Positions 27,434 through 36,059 of a stretch of DNA of 64,000 bases are shown here, piece by piece (the first letter of the stretch is position 1; each line of letters starts with the position of its first letter). Position numbers and translations under genes: made by a program. Below the pieces are notes generated by a model, which saw only the letters and a program-made list of their open reading frames with translations, was not told the DNA's origin and did not search any database. Source of the stretch: Microvirga soli (GTDB lineage: Bacteria; Pseudomonadota; Alphaproteobacteria; Rhizobiales; Beijerinckiaceae); assembly GCF_016734765.1 (NCBI RefSeq), contig NZ_JAERQE010000015.1, forward strand, positions 1-64,000, read 5' to 3'.

Positions 27434-28477
27434 ATGGAATATCGCCGCCTCGGCCGCACGGACCTCAATGTCAGCCTCATCTGCCTCGGCACCATGACCT
27501 GGGGCCAGCAGAACACGGAGGCCGAGGGCCACGCGCAGATGGATTACGCCCTCGACCAGGGCGTCAACTTCTTCGACACGGCCGAGCTCTACTCGATCCC
27601 GCCTCGTGCGGAGACGCAAGGCTCCACGGAGCGAATCATCGGTTCGTGGTTCAAGGCGCGGGGCAGCCGCGACAAGGTGATTCTCGCGTCAAAAGTGGTC
27701 GGCCGCTCCGACAACACCTGGTTCCGGGACGACGGCTCGAAGGCAGAGCTTTCGCGCGTCCAGATCGAGGAGGCGGTGAACAAGAGCCTCAAGCGGCTCC
27801 AGACCGACTACATCGACCTTTACCAGATCCACTGGCCCGACCGCCCCATGCCATGGGGCTCGAACCCGACGATCTTCCGCCATCAGGAAGGAAAGTCCCA
27901 CCCCATCGCCGAGACGGTCGAGATCATGACCGACTTGGTGAAGGCCGGAAAGATTCGCCATTTCGGCCTCTCCAATGAGAGCGCCTGGGGCACCATGACC
28001 TTCCTCAAGCATGCGGATTCCAAGGGTCAGGCGCGGGTGCAGTCGGTGCAGAACGCCTACAACCTCCTCAACCGCACCTACGAGGTGGCACTGGCTGAGG
28101 TGACCATGCAGGAGAATGTGAGCCTGTTGGCCTATTCGCCGCTGGCTCAAGGCTATCTCACCGGCAAGTATCTCGACGGCGCACGCCCGCCGGGAACCCG
28201 CACGACCCTGTTCGGCCGCGGCCAGCGCTACGAGAATGCCACCGCCGAGGCGGCGATCCGCAAGTACATCGCGCTCGCGAAGGAGTTCGGCCTCGATCCG
28301 GCCCAGATGGCGCTGGCCTTCGTCAACTCACGCCCCTTCGTGACGTCCAACATCATCGGCGCCACCTCCATGGAGCAGCTGAAGACGGACATTGCCTCGA
28401 TCGGCGTGACGATCACGCCGGAGCTGGAGAAGCGCATCGACGCGATCCACGTCGAGCACTGCAATCCTTGTCCGTAA
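27434..28477 (+). CDS. Aldo/keto reductase (Tas-like)
   Basis: A 347-residue TIM-barrel oxidoreductase. The catalytic set is visible: Asp and Tyr in DTAELYSIPP (about 48-57), Lys in ILASKVVG (about 83), and His in DLYQIHWPDRP (about 125). The long insert after the His and the segment YSPLAQGYLTGKY match the Tas branch. NADPH binding residues near the C-terminus (IIGATSMEQL) are present. Substrate unknown. GAGGAGCCAAAGCCT is a good ribosome binding site for ATG 27434. It may be read with tesA, 65 bases upstream. Confidence 0.92.
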   Translation: MEYRRLGRTDLNVSLICLGTMTWGQQNTEAEGHAQMDYALDQGVNFFDTAELYSIPPRAETQGSTERIIGSWFKARGSRDKVILASKVVGRSDNTWFRDDGSKAELSRVQIEEAVNKSLKRLQTDYIDLYQIHWPDRPMPWGSNPTIFRHQEGKSHPIAETVEIMTDLVKAGKIRHFGLSNESAWGTMTFLKHADSKGQARVQSVQNAYNLLNRTYEVALAEVTMQENVSLLAYSPLAQGYLTGKYLDGARPPGTRTTLFGRGQRYENATAEAAIRKYIALAKEFGLDPAQMALAFVNSRPFVTSNIIGATSMEQLKTDIASIGVTITPELEKRIDAIHVEHCNPCP

Positions 28478-28485
28478 CAATGCCA

Positions 28486-28524
28486 GCGTCATCCCGGATC
28501 GGCTTAGGCCGTCCGGGATGACGC
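28486..28524. repeat. Short perfect inverted repeat, REP-like
   Basis: Perfect 13-base arms GCGTCATCCCGGA and TCCGGGATGACGC enclose 13 bases. It sits just after the aldo/keto reductase stop and may help to end or protect that transcript. Related arms occur at 9.6 and 42.9 kb. Confidence 0.8.
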
Positions 28525-28593
28525 TTCATGATCCGGAACAAACCCGGCCACCAATCGTCTGAGTTGGCATCAGCAAATCTCGAGAGGTGCCGC

Positions 28594-29130
28594 ATGCCAC
28601 GTCTGTTCACCGGCATCGAAATCCCGCCCGAGATCGCCCTGGCCCTGTCGGGCTTTCGCGGTGGGATTCCCGGTGCGCGCTGGGTCGAGCCCGAGAACTA
28701 CCACATCACCCTGCGCTTCATCGGCGACATCGACGAGCGCATGGCCGACGATGTCACGTCGATTCTCGGCGAAAGGCGCCAGCGCGCGCCGCTCAGCATT
28801 ACAATAGACGGGCTCGACAGCTTCGGGGGCTCGAAGCCTCGCGCAGTGTTCGCCCGTACTGCAGTCAATGGCGAGTTGAGCGAGCTGCAGGGGGAGCAGG
28901 AGCGCCTCCTGCGCCAGGCGGGTCTGCCGCCAGAGACTCGCAAGTTCACGCCGCACATCACATTGGCGCGCCTGAAGCAGGTCTCCCCGGTCGACGTCGC
29001 GCATTACATTGCGACTCACGGCCACTTCCCCAAGCTCACCTTCACGGCAGATCGGTTCGTGCTCTACTCGTCACGCGCCTCCATGGGCGGCGGTCCCTAC
29101 ATTGTCGAGGCAGCCTATCCCCTGAGCTAG
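28594..29130 (+). CDS. thpR: RNA 2',3'-cyclic phosphodiesterase (ThpR/LigT)
   Basis: A 178-residue 2H phosphoesterase. Both His-x-Thr-x motifs are present: HITL at about 41-44 (ENYHITLRFIG) and HITL at about 125-128 (FTPHITLARL). The family opens 2',3'-cyclic phosphate ends of RNA and can ligate 2'-5' ends in vitro. ATG 28594 gives the usual length. It is followed 39 bases later by a histidine phosphatase gene. Confidence 0.93.
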   Translation: MPRLFTGIEIPPEIALALSGFRGGIPGARWVEPENYHITLRFIGDIDERMADDVTSILGERRQRAPLSITIDGLDSFGGSKPRAVFARTAVNGELSELQGEQERLLRQAGLPPETRKFTPHITLARLKQVSPVDVAHYIATHGHFPKLTFTADRFVLYSSRASMGGGPYIVEAAYPLS

Positions 29131-29169
29131 GGCTCGACGTTTCGACGCAAGAGCGTTACAGCCACGGTC

Positions 29170-29760
29170 ATGGCGTCTCTCATCTTCATCACCCATCCCG
29201 AAGTGGTCATCGACCCGAACCAGACCATCACCGAATGGCCCCTGAACCCCGTCGGGCACGCCCGCATGGAGCGGTTCGTGGATCTGCTCGCAGACCGTAA
29301 CGTCACGTCCGTTTATGCGAGCACCGAAAGGAAGGCGACGGACGGCGCTGCCATCGTGGCGGAGCGGCTCGGCCTCTCCTATGCGACGCATGAGGATCTC
29401 GGGGAGAACGACCGCTCGTCGACCGGTTTCATCGCGCCGCCGGAGTTCTGGGACGTGGTGCGCGAATTCTTCGGCCGCCCCCACGAGAGCATCCGCGGCT
29501 GGGAGCGCGCCATCGACGCGCAGACGCGCATCGTGAATGCCGTCAGCCGGCTCCTGCGCGAGGACCAGACCTCCGGCGACACGGTCGTCGTGTCCCACGG
29601 TGCCGTTGGCTGCCTGCTCACCGCACACCTCCAGCAGGTGGAGATCGGGCAGGAAAGCCGCCCGCAGCATCCCGGCGGCGGCTGCTTCATCGTCATTGAT
29701 CGCGAGACGTTCACGCTGACGCAGGACTGGCGCGCCATCGAGGATGGGTTCGGGGACTAG
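29170..29760 (+). CDS. Histidine phosphatase family protein with a THP active-site motif
   Basis: A 196-residue phosphoglycerate-mutase-like protein. The N-terminal phospho-His motif normally reads RHG; here it is FITHPEV with His9. The rest of the core fits: VGHARMERFVDLL, YASTERKATDGAAIVAERL with the second Arg, and VVVSHGAVGCLL with the second His. Loss of the first Arg should lower or change phosphatase activity. The frame is intact, so it is not a pseudogene. Substrate unknown. Confidence 0.8.
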   Translation: MASLIFITHPEVVIDPNQTITEWPLNPVGHARMERFVDLLADRNVTSVYASTERKATDGAAIVAERLGLSYATHEDLGENDRSSTGFIAPPEFWDVVREFFGRPHESIRGWERAIDAQTRIVNAVSRLLREDQTSGDTVVVSHGAVGCLLTAHLQQVEIGQESRPQHPGGGCFIVIDRETFTLTQDWRAIEDGFGD

Positions 29761-29773
29761 CGTTTACTTAGCC

Positions 29774-29913
29774 ACTGTCATTCCGGGGCCGCGCAGCGGA
29801 GCCCGGAATCCATAAACATGACGTTCAAAATAGAGGCGATCAGCGTCACGCCTTTTCTGCACTGTTAGCGGTTATGGATTCCGGGCTCGCCTGCGGCGCC
29901 CCGGAATGACAGT
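29774..29913. repeat. Long palindromic REP/BIME-like element
   Basis: Left arm ACTGTCATTCCGGGGCCGCG and right arm CGGCGCCCCGGAATGACAGT are inverted, with GGATTCCGGG/CCCGGAATCC inside and about 55 less structured bases at the centre. It occupies the gap before the YeiH-type gene, where I see no gene. Confidence 0.8.
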
Positions 29914-29987
29914 CACCGTTTTGCACTTGCTTCCATCAACCCTTCAGACTAGCCCCTCCTCACGACAGACAGAACTGAACCGATCCC

Positions 29988-31007
29988 ATGATCCGCATTC
30001 CTCTTGCGCAAGCAGCGCCGGGCATCGCCCTCTGCGCAGGCATCGCGCTCGCCGCCATGGGACTTCAGCGGCTCGAGGAGCACTGGACCGGCCGCGCTTG
30101 GCTCGAAGCCCTCGTCATCGCAATCCTGCTCGGCACCCTCATCCGAACCCTCTGGACGCCCGACCGGCGCTGGGCGCCCGGCATTGGGTTTTCCGCCAAG
30201 ACCCTGCTTGAGTTCGCCGTGATGCTGCTCGGCGCCTCGATCAGCTTCCAGGCCGTGCTCGATGCCGGCCTCGGGCTCATCCTTGGCATTGCCGTGGTGG
30301 TAGCCTTGGCGCTTGGCACAAGCTACGCCCTCGGGCGGATACTCGGTCTGCCGAAGCGCATGGCCGTGCTGGTGGCCTGCGGCAACGCAATCTGCGGCAA
30401 CTCAGCGATCGCGGCGGTGGCGCCGGTGATCGGAGCCAAGCCTGCGGACGTCGCTTCCTCCATTGCCTTCACGGCCATTCTCGGCGTGATCGTGGTGCTC
30501 GCCCTGCCCCTGCTGGTGCCGCTCATCGGCCTCTCAGTGACGCAATACGGCGTGCTGGCCGGTTTGACCGTCTATGCGGTGCCGCAGGTGCTGGCTGCCA
30601 CGGCTCCGGTCGGCCTCGTGAGCACGCAGCTCGGCACGCTGGTGAAGCTTGTGCGCGTGCTCATGCTCGGTCCGGTGGTGATCGCGCTCTCGGTCTTGGC
30701 AGGCCGGCAGGGGGTTGAAGGAGCGAAACCAAGCCTCGCCTTTGGTCGGCTCGTGCCCTGGTTCATCATCGGCTTCTTGAGCCTCGCGCTGCTGCGCTCC
30801 CTCGGCGCCATTCCCGAAGCGCTCCTGCAGGTGGTAATGCCGATCACGACATTTCTCACCGTGATCGCGATGGCGGCGCTGGGGCTCGGCGTCGATCTGA
30901 AGGTGCTGGCCAAGGTCGGAGGACGGGTGACGCTTGCCGTGACACTCTCGCTTCTCGTGCTGATTGCGATCAGCCTGGGGCTCATTCGGCTGCTCGCCAT
31001 TCCTTGA
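29988..31007 (+). CDS. YeiH family putative sulfate/sulfonate exporter (UPF0324)
   Basis: A 339-residue membrane protein with about ten hydrophobic segments. Family marks are LLEFAVMLLGASISFQAVLDAG and ACGNAICGNSAIAAVAPVIGA, the latter a conserved Gly/Asn/Cys re-entrant-like motif. Relatives are annotated as putative sulfate exporters on indirect evidence. A regulator is often next to such genes; none is here. The start ATG has no clear ribosome binding site. Confidence 0.9.
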   Translation: MIRIPLAQAAPGIALCAGIALAAMGLQRLEEHWTGRAWLEALVIAILLGTLIRTLWTPDRRWAPGIGFSAKTLLEFAVMLLGASISFQAVLDAGLGLILGIAVVVALALGTSYALGRILGLPKRMAVLVACGNAICGNSAIAAVAPVIGAKPADVASSIAFTAILGVIVVLALPLLVPLIGLSVTQYGVLAGLTVYAVPQVLAATAPVGLVSTQLGTLVKLVRVLMLGPVVIALSVLAGRQGVEGAKPSLAFGRLVPWFIIGFLSLALLRSLGAIPEALLQVVMPITTFLTVIAMAALGLGVDLKVLAKVGGRVTLAVTLSLLVLIAISLGLIRLLAIP

Positions 31008-31073
31008 GCCCTTGAAACTGCACGCTGCCGCTTCATCACTAGAGAACATCACTTCTCAAGGTGAAGGCCGCTC

Positions 31074-31376
31074 ATGCCCCGCTTGTCCGATACCGAACGC
31101 CAGGAACTTCTGCCCGCCCTCGACGGCTGGGCAATGGTCGAAGGCCGCGATGCGATCACCAAGCGCTTCGTCTTCGACGACTTCAGCCAGGCCTTCGGCT
31201 GGATGACCCGCGTGGCGCTCGCAGCCGAGGCCATGAACCATCACCCCGAATGGTCGAACACCTACAACAGGGTCGAGGTCACCCTTGCATCCCACGACGC
31301 CAAGGGACTCACGCGCCGCGACGTCGAACTGGCGCAGCGCATGGACCAGATGGCCGCCGGGCTGGTGAAGAGATAG
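31074..31376 (+). CDS. phhB: 4a-hydroxytetrahydrobiopterin dehydratase (pterin-4a-carbinolamine dehydratase)
   Basis: A 100-residue enzyme that dehydrates 4a-hydroxytetrahydropterin to regenerate the cofactor of aromatic amino acid hydroxylases. The motif [20 protein letters not shown] holds the conserved His-His-Pro-x-Trp. Size and ends match the family. No phenylalanine hydroxylase gene is in the window, so the dehydratase may serve one elsewhere or another pterin. It is followed three bases later by a GFA-family gene. Confidence 0.94.
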   Translation: MPRLSDTERQELLPALDGWAMVEGRDAITKRFVFDDFSQAFGWMTRVALAAEAMNHHPEWSNTYNRVEVTLASHDAKGLTRRDVELAQRMDQMAAGLVKR

Positions 31377-31379
31377 ACC

Positions 31380-31775
31380 ATGGCGGAACCCCGCATCCGG
31401 ACCGGTGGCTGCGCCTGCGGCCAGCTGACGTTCAAGACCACGGGCGAACCGAAGCGCGTGGGCCTGTGCCATTGCATGACCTGCCGCAAGATCAGTGGCG
31501 CCCCTTTCAGCGCCTTCGTGATCTACCCCGTCGATCAGGTGACGATCACGGGCGAAACGAGGACCTGGTCCGCCACGCCGGAATCCGAGCGCTGCTTCTG
31601 CGCGACTTGCGGCTCGCAGGTGTTCGACCGGGATGCAGGCGACGAGATCGAGATCAAGCTCGGCGCGTTCGAAGAGCCCAATCTGTTTACGCCCACCTAC
31701 GAGGCCTGGACCAAGCGCCGCGAAGCTTGGCTGTGCACTCCGGATCTCAAAAGCTTTTCTGAGAACCGGGAATAA
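31380..31775 (+). CDS. GFA family (DUF636) zinc protein
   Basis: A 131-residue protein of the glutathione-dependent formaldehyde-activating fold. Zinc-binding Cys residues are seen in GGCACGQLTF, LCHCMTCRKISGAPF and CFCATCGSQVF, the full set for two zinc sites. Most members are not true formaldehyde-activating enzymes, so no substrate is assigned. AGAGATAGACC lies before the ATG, and the three-base gap to the pterin dehydratase gene shows an operon. Confidence 0.9.
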   Translation: MAEPRIRTGGCACGQLTFKTTGEPKRVGLCHCMTCRKISGAPFSAFVIYPVDQVTITGETRTWSATPESERCFCATCGSQVFDRDAGDEIEIKLGAFEEPNLFTPTYEAWTKRREAWLCTPDLKSFSENRE

Positions 31776-31779
31776 ACGC

Positions 31780-32250
31780 ATGAGATCGGAGCTTCTAATC
31801 CGCCCAGCCGTCCGCCATGATGCTGAAGCCATCAGCCGAGTGATTGTCAGGGCTCTTCGGGAAACCAATGCCCAGGATTACCCGCCCGAGATCATCGCTT
31901 CCGTTGCTACCAACTTCTCCCCTGAGCGGGTGAGCGAGCTGATGGGAGCACGTGAAGTTCTGGTTGCTGTTTTGACAGACGAAGTCGTGGGAACGGCAAG
32001 CTTGCAAGGTGCCGTCATTCGGACAGTCTTCATTGCTCCAGATCATCAAGCTCGTGGCATCGGAACGGCCTTGATGCAGGAACTCGAACGAAGGGCTCGC
32101 CAGGGTGGGATTGCACACCTGATGGTTCCCTCTTCCATCACGGCTGAGCGCTTTTACGCAAAGCTCGGATTCTCAGCTATCCGCGATGAATACCATGGTG
32201 CTGAGAGAACCATCATCATGCAGAAGGTCTTAGGGGAAGCTGCTCCTTAG
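31780..32250 (+). CDS. GNAT family N-acetyltransferase
   Basis: A 156-residue GNAT domain. It opens with LLIRPAVRHDAEAISRVIVRAL and has the acetyl-CoA loop HQARGIGTALMQELERRA (about 88-105), then the usual final AERFYAKLGFSAIRDEYHG. Substrate unknown. The gene is visibly less GC-rich than its neighbours and uses more A/T-ending codons, a sign of recent transfer. ATG 31780 directly follows the GFA stop; earlier starts in the same frame lie inside that gene and are not credible. Confidence 0.88.
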   Translation: MRSELLIRPAVRHDAEAISRVIVRALRETNAQDYPPEIIASVATNFSPERVSELMGAREVLVAVLTDEVVGTASLQGAVIRTVFIAPDHQARGIGTALMQELERRARQGGIAHLMVPSSITAERFYAKLGFSAIRDEYHGAERTIIMQKVLGEAAP

Positions 32251-32270
32251 AGCAGCTTCCAGCTTGATCT

Positions 32271-33056
32271 TTACTTCGGCTGCATGCGCAACGCACCGTC
32301 GAGGCGGATGCCTTCGCCGTTGAGCATGTCGTTCTCGATGATGGCCTTGACGAGGTTGGCGTATTCCTCAGGGCGGCCCAGACGGGACGGGAATGGCACA
32401 TTGGCTTCCAGCGCCTTGCGGTAATCCTCCGCAATACCCTCGAACAGCGGCGTGTGGAACAGACCCGGCATGATGGTCATCACGCGGATGCCGAAGCCCG
32501 AAAGATCGCGCGCGACGGGAAGCGTCAGGCCAAGCACGCCGCCCTTGGAGGCAGCATAGGCCGCCTGCCCGATCTGCCCATCTTGGGCTGCCACCGACGA
32601 GGTGTTGACGATGACGCCGCGCCCGCCGTCGGGCGTCACGGGATCCAGGCCAGCCATGGCGGCGGCGCATTTCGAAATCATCGCATAAGTGCCGATGAGG
32701 TTGATCTCCACAGCGCGGCGGAAGCTCGCGAGATCGTGCGGGATCAGCTCGCCGGTCTCGCGCTTCTTCGCCACCGTGCGCTTGCCCGGCGCGATGCCGG
32801 CGCAGTTGACGAGAACGCGCTCGATGCCGTTCGCCGCCCGCGCCTCAGAGAGCGCCGAATCGATGGAGGCCTCGTCGGTCACGTCGGCCCGGCAGAAGAC
32901 GCCGCCGATGTCGCGGGCAACCTCGCCGCCGCGTTCCGCGTTCATATCGAGAATGGCCACCTTCGCGCCGTTGGCCGCGAGCATGCGGGCTGTGGCCTCG
33001 CCGAGGCCCGAAGCGCCTCCGGTGACGATGGCTGCCATCAATTTGTCGAGCTTCAT
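32271..33056 (-). CDS. SDR family oxidoreductase, 3-hydroxyacyl-CoA dehydrogenase type II-like
   Basis: A 261-residue short-chain dehydrogenase. The NAD motif TGGASGLGEATARML lies at about 13-27, followed by ILDMN, which favours NAD. The catalytic Ser-Tyr-Lys is in NTSSVAAQDGQIGQAAYAASKGG. The Cys-containing LVNCAGIAPGKRT and FHTPLFEG segments resemble HSD17B10-type enzymes that oxidise 3-hydroxyacyl-CoA in beta-oxidation. GGGAGAAAAGCG precedes ATG 33056. It is divergent from the DUF1232 gene. Confidence 0.9.
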   Translation of the reverse strand: MKLDKLMAAIVTGGASGLGEATARMLAANGAKVAILDMNAERGGEVARDIGGVFCRADVTDEASIDSALSEARAANGIERVLVNCAGIAPGKRTVAKKRETGELIPHDLASFRRAVEINLIGTYAMISKCAAAMAGLDPVTPDGGRGVIVNTSSVAAQDGQIGQAAYAASKGGVLGLTLPVARDLSGFGIRVMTIMPGLFHTPLFEGIAEDYRKALEANVPFPSRLGRPEEYANLVKAIIENDMLNGEGIRLDGALRMQPK

Positions 33057-33136
33057 CGCTTTTCTCCCTGGGTCGAAGCCCGTCTTACGGTATCTTCGAC
33101 GCAACGGGAACGCAGACCATGGAAGGAACGGACCGG

Positions 33137-33517
33137 ATGAGCGACCCCTTCGTGAAGCCTTTTACCAAGGCCGAGATGGAGGCCATGCGCGAGGCGACCC
33201 GCGACGAGGAGGGCCTCAAGCGCCGCTTCTGGGAGAAGTTCAAGCGCGTGGCCGGCAAGATCCCCTTCGCGGAAGATCTCGTTGCGGCCTATTTCTGCGC
33301 CACCGACCCATCGACTCCGAGCCGCGTGAAGCTGATTCTCATCGGGGCCATCGCGTATTTCGTGTTCCCGACCGATGCGATCACCGATCTTCTGCCCTTG
33401 ATCGGCTTTGCCGACGATGCAGCCGTGCTCGCCGCAGCCATCACCCAGGTGGCCGGCTCGATCACGGAAGAGCACAAAAAAAAAGCCAGGAAAACGCTGG
33501 CGGACGCCCTCACTTAA
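33137..33517 (+). CDS. DUF1232 (YkvA-like) domain-containing protein
   Basis: A 126-residue protein. The C-terminal half matches DUF1232: KLILIGAIAYFVFPTDAITD and LLPLIGFADDAAVLAAAI, forming two hydrophobic helices with a conserved Pro-x-Asp. A run of lysines follows. The N-terminal half is charged and helical. Function unknown; probably membrane-associated. ATG 33137 with GAAGGAACGGACC is preferred over ATG 33119. Confidence 0.88.
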   Translation: MSDPFVKPFTKAEMEAMREATRDEEGLKRRFWEKFKRVAGKIPFAEDLVAAYFCATDPSTPSRVKLILIGAIAYFVFPTDAITDLLPLIGFADDAAVLAAAITQVAGSITEEHKKKARKTLADALT

Positions 33518-33566
33518 GCTTGGCTACAGTTGCGGCAAGTTCGTGCAAATTAAGAATATGTACTTA

Positions 33567-33594
33567 TTGCAATGTTATTTCTTGTCACTATAAG
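33567..33594 (+). promoter_or_regulatory. Sigma-70-type promoter in the DUF1232/IalB gap
   Basis: TTGCAA (33567-33572) and TATAAG (33589-33594) are 16 bases apart in an AT-rich stretch that stands out from the GC-rich surroundings. It points to the sRNA candidate that ends at 33698. Confidence 0.6.
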
Positions 33595-33600
33595 TGATTC

Positions 33601-33698
33601 CGTTAGCATCAAAGTGATTTCAACTCCTCCAGCGAATTTCAAAAACGACAAGCTTTGAAGGATACTACAAGGGGTCGCGCAAGCGGCCCTTTTTATTG
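33601..33698 (+). ncRNA. Candidate trans-acting small RNA with an anti-Shine-Dalgarno motif
   Basis: About 100 bases between a good promoter match and a terminator, with no reading frame or ribosome binding site. It contains ACTCCTCC at 33623-33630, the kind of exposed CCUCC motif many alphaproteobacterial sRNAs use to cover ribosome binding sites. The 5' end is estimated from the promoter. I cannot assign it to a known family. Confidence 0.5.
33669..33698 (+). terminator. Rho-independent terminator
   Basis: AAGGGGTCGC and GCGGCCCTT pair, with an internal G-T/G mismatch, around GCAA, a stable tetraloop. The stem runs into TTTTATT. It is 150 bases after the DUF1232 stop and best fits the end of the small RNA candidate. 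Confidence 0.75.
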
Positions 33699-33814
33699 TG
33701 TTCTGGTTCAGCCTGAACCGGCATCCTTGAAGCAACCGCCACGTTTGGACGCATCGCCAATCGCCCGCTAGCGTCTTAACGGGGTCGGTGAAAAGTTCTT
33801 AACCATCCGGCTTT

Positions 33815-34519
33815 ATGGTCCGCCCCATGACTCCTGCATCTTTCCAGCGCGGCATCGCCGCGGGCATCCTTTCCGCCCTCGTCGTAATCGGAACCGGACC
33901 TGCAGCCCTGGCTCAGGCCCAGCGTTCGACCCGTTCGACCCCGGCCAAGCCAGCGGCCAAGCCGGCTCCGGCTAAGCCCTCCGCCACGAAGACCACGCCG
34001 GCCAAGCCCGCTGCTGCGGCAGCCGCAGCCGGGGCGGCGGCTGCCGTTGCGGCCAAGCCTGCCCGCGCCACGAGTCCGGGCGGTTCGCTCGTGACGTCCT
34101 ACGGCGACTGGGAGGTCTACATGGCCCAGAGCGGCCGCTCGAAGATCTGCTATGCGCTGAGCCGCCCGAAGGACTGGTCGCCCAAGAATGTCACCCGCGA
34201 TCCGGCCTATCTGTTCGTCTCCTTCCGCCCGGCGGAGAACGTGAAGAACGAGGTGGCGTTCGAGTTCGGCTTCACAGCCAAGGAGAATGGCCCGGCCGAG
34301 GTCTCCGTCGGCAACACGTCCTATGCCCTCCTGGCCAAGGCCACCAATGCCTGGCTGAAGAATCCAGCCGAGGAAGGCCAGGCCATCGCCACCATGGCGA
34401 AGAGCGGCACCATGACAGTGAAGTCGCAATCCGCCCGTGGCTCGAACCTGACCGACCGCTATTCCCTCAACGGCTTCAGCAAGGCCCTGGAGCACGCCCG
34501 CAAGGAATGCGCGTCGTAA
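33815..34519 (+). CDS. Invasion-associated locus B (IalB) family protein
   Basis: A 234-residue exported protein. A signal peptide spans about residues 1-33 (cleavage after ALA). A low-complexity Ala/Lys/Pro linker (about 40-85) follows, then the IalB domain from about 90: VTSYGDWEVYM, KICYALSRPKDWSP and the final ALEHARKECAS, with two Cys that probably form a disulfide. IalB helps Bartonella enter erythrocytes, but the family is widespread in free-living Hyphomicrobiales, where it is an envelope protein of unknown role. Start at 33815 or 33827; neither has a clear ribosome binding site. Confidence 0.9.
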   Translation: MVRPMTPASFQRGIAAGILSALVVIGTGPAALAQAQRSTRSTPAKPAAKPAPAKPSATKTTPAKPAAAAAAAGAAAAVAAKPARATSPGGSLVTSYGDWEVYMAQSGRSKICYALSRPKDWSPKNVTRDPAYLFVSFRPAENVKNEVAFEFGFTAKENGPAEVSVGNTSYALLAKATNAWLKNPAEEGQAIATMAKSGTMTVKSQSARGSNLTDRYSLNGFSKALEHARKECAS

Positions 34520-34558
34520 AACGCGCACGGTTGAAAAACAACATACCGATAAGCATCT

Positions 34559-34581
34559 TCCGGGCCTCAGGCCCGGATTTT
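34559..34581 (+). terminator. Terminator of the IalB gene
   Basis: An 8-base stem TCCGGGCC/GGCCCGGA with a TCA loop is followed by TTTT, 40 bases after the IalB stop and before the rlmN leader. Confidence 0.85.
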
Positions 34582-34656
34582 GCGTTTACGCTCACTTTTC
34601 CGGCGCAATCGTGTTATATGACCGCCGAACTCCCAACAACGAAGGCATGATCTCCC

Positions 34657-35970
34657 ATGGCGACGGTGCTCGACATCGCCAAGCGCAACCCCAATGCGGC
34701 TCCTGTTGCCGTCAGCGATGCCGCGCGCGCGGCCGGGTTCATCGAAAAGACCGCGGAGCTGAACGTGGTGGCCGGGGCTGCTCCAGGCGGCGCCTCGCTC
34801 GTGGGCCTCACCCGCGATCAGCTCAAGGACTCGTTGGCCGCCATCGGCGTGCCCGAGCGCGAGCACAAGATGCGCGTGGCCCAGCTTTGGCACTGGATCT
34901 ATTTCCGGGGCGCAAAAGACTTCGCCGAAATGACCAACATGGGCAAGGAGCTGCGCGCCAGGCTGGCAGCCGCCTATACGCTCGCCCGACCGCAGGTGGT
35001 CTCCGAGCAGGTGTCGAAGGACGGCACCCGCAAGTGGCTGATCCGCATGGCCTCCACCGGCCCCCTCGACAAGGGCGCGGAGATCGAATGCGTCTATATC
35101 CCCGAGACCGACCGCGGCACGCTGTGCGTGTCGAGCCAGGTCGGCTGCACGCTCACCTGCTCCTTCTGCCACACGGGCACCCAGCGCCTCGTGCGCAACC
35201 TGACCTCGGCCGAGATCGTCGCGCAGCTGATCGTGGCCCGCGATGCCATCGGCGACTGGCCCGGCGCCACCCCGCCGGAAGGCGCCTTCGTGCCGAACGA
35301 TGGCGGACGCTTCGTGTCCAACATCGTGTTCATGGGCATGGGCGAGCCGCTCTACAACACCGACAACGTGGTCGCTGCCATCGAGGTGATGTCAGACGGC
35401 GAGGGCCTGACTCTGTCGCGTCGCCGCATCACGGTCTCGACCTCGGGGGTCGTGCCGCAGATGGAGCGCCTTGGCGCCGAGGCCAATACGATGCTGGCGA
35501 TCTCGCTTCATGCCGTGCGCGATGAACTCCGCGACGAATTGGTGCCGATCAACCGCAAATACGACATCGCGCAACTGCTCGATGCCTGCCGGGCCTATCC
35601 CGGCCTGTCGAATGCCCGCCGCATCACGTTCGAGTATGTGATGCTCAAGGGGGTGAACGATTCGGACGCCGATGCGCGCAAGCTCGTCCAGCTGCTGAAG
35701 GGCATCCCGGCGAAGATCAACCTGATCCCGTTCAATCCCTGGCCCGGCTCGAAATATGAGTGCTCGGACTGGGAGCGGATCGAGCGCTTCTCCGAGATCG
35801 TCTACCGGGCCGGCTATGCCTCGCCCGTGCGCACCCCGCGCGGCCGCGATATCCTGGCCGCCTGCGGCCAGCTCAAGAGCGAGACCGAAAAGCTGCGCGC
35901 CCGTGCCCGCATGATGGCCGAACAGGGCATCGGGGCTGAGGGGGTGTATGTGGTGGGGAACGGGGAATAA
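34657..35970 (+). CDS. rlmN: Dual-specificity 23S rRNA/tRNA adenine-C2 methyltransferase RlmN
   Basis: A radical SAM enzyme that makes m2A2503 in 23S rRNA and m2A37 in tRNA. It has 437 residues. The iron-sulfur Cys triad is Cys164-x3-Cys168-x2-Cys171 (CTLTCSFC). The upstream helical domain has [16 protein letters not shown]. The second catalytic Cys should be near the C-terminus in ILAACGQL. A roughly 45-residue N-terminal extension before the domain is common in Hyphomicrobiales. Monocistronic, with a terminator on its 5' side. Confidence 0.96.
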   Translation: MATVLDIAKRNPNAAPVAVSDAARAAGFIEKTAELNVVAGAAPGGASLVGLTRDQLKDSLAAIGVPEREHKMRVAQLWHWIYFRGAKDFAEMTNMGKELRARLAAAYTLARPQVVSEQVSKDGTRKWLIRMASTGPLDKGAEIECVYIPETDRGTLCVSSQVGCTLTCSFCHTGTQRLVRNLTSAEIVAQLIVARDAIGDWPGATPPEGAFVPNDGGRFVSNIVFMGMGEPLYNTDNVVAAIEVMSDGEGLTLSRRRITVSTSGVVPQMERLGAEANTMLAISLHAVRDELRDELVPINRKYDIAQLLDACRAYPGLSNARRITFEYVMLKGVNDSDADARKLVQLLKGIPAKINLIPFNPWPGSKYECSDWERIERFSEIVYRAGYASPVRTPRGRDILAACGQLKSETEKLRARARMMAEQGIGAEGVYVVGNGE

Positions 35971-36059
35971 AACCTGAAAGGCATCGCGCTGCCCTTAAGC
36001 GCGGTGCTTTCTCCACAGCCTGACTGGCGGATGCTCTGAGGCTCCTTTACTTATGAGCC

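Noticed and set aside
29170..29760. Histidine phosphatase read as a pseudogene because RHG is missing
   Set aside because: The frame is intact, all other core residues are present, and a THP variant may be normal for the subfamily.
33119..33136. ATG 33119 as start of the DUF1232 gene
   Set aside because: The GAAGGAACGGACC segment lies between it and ATG 33137, which makes the second ATG the better start.
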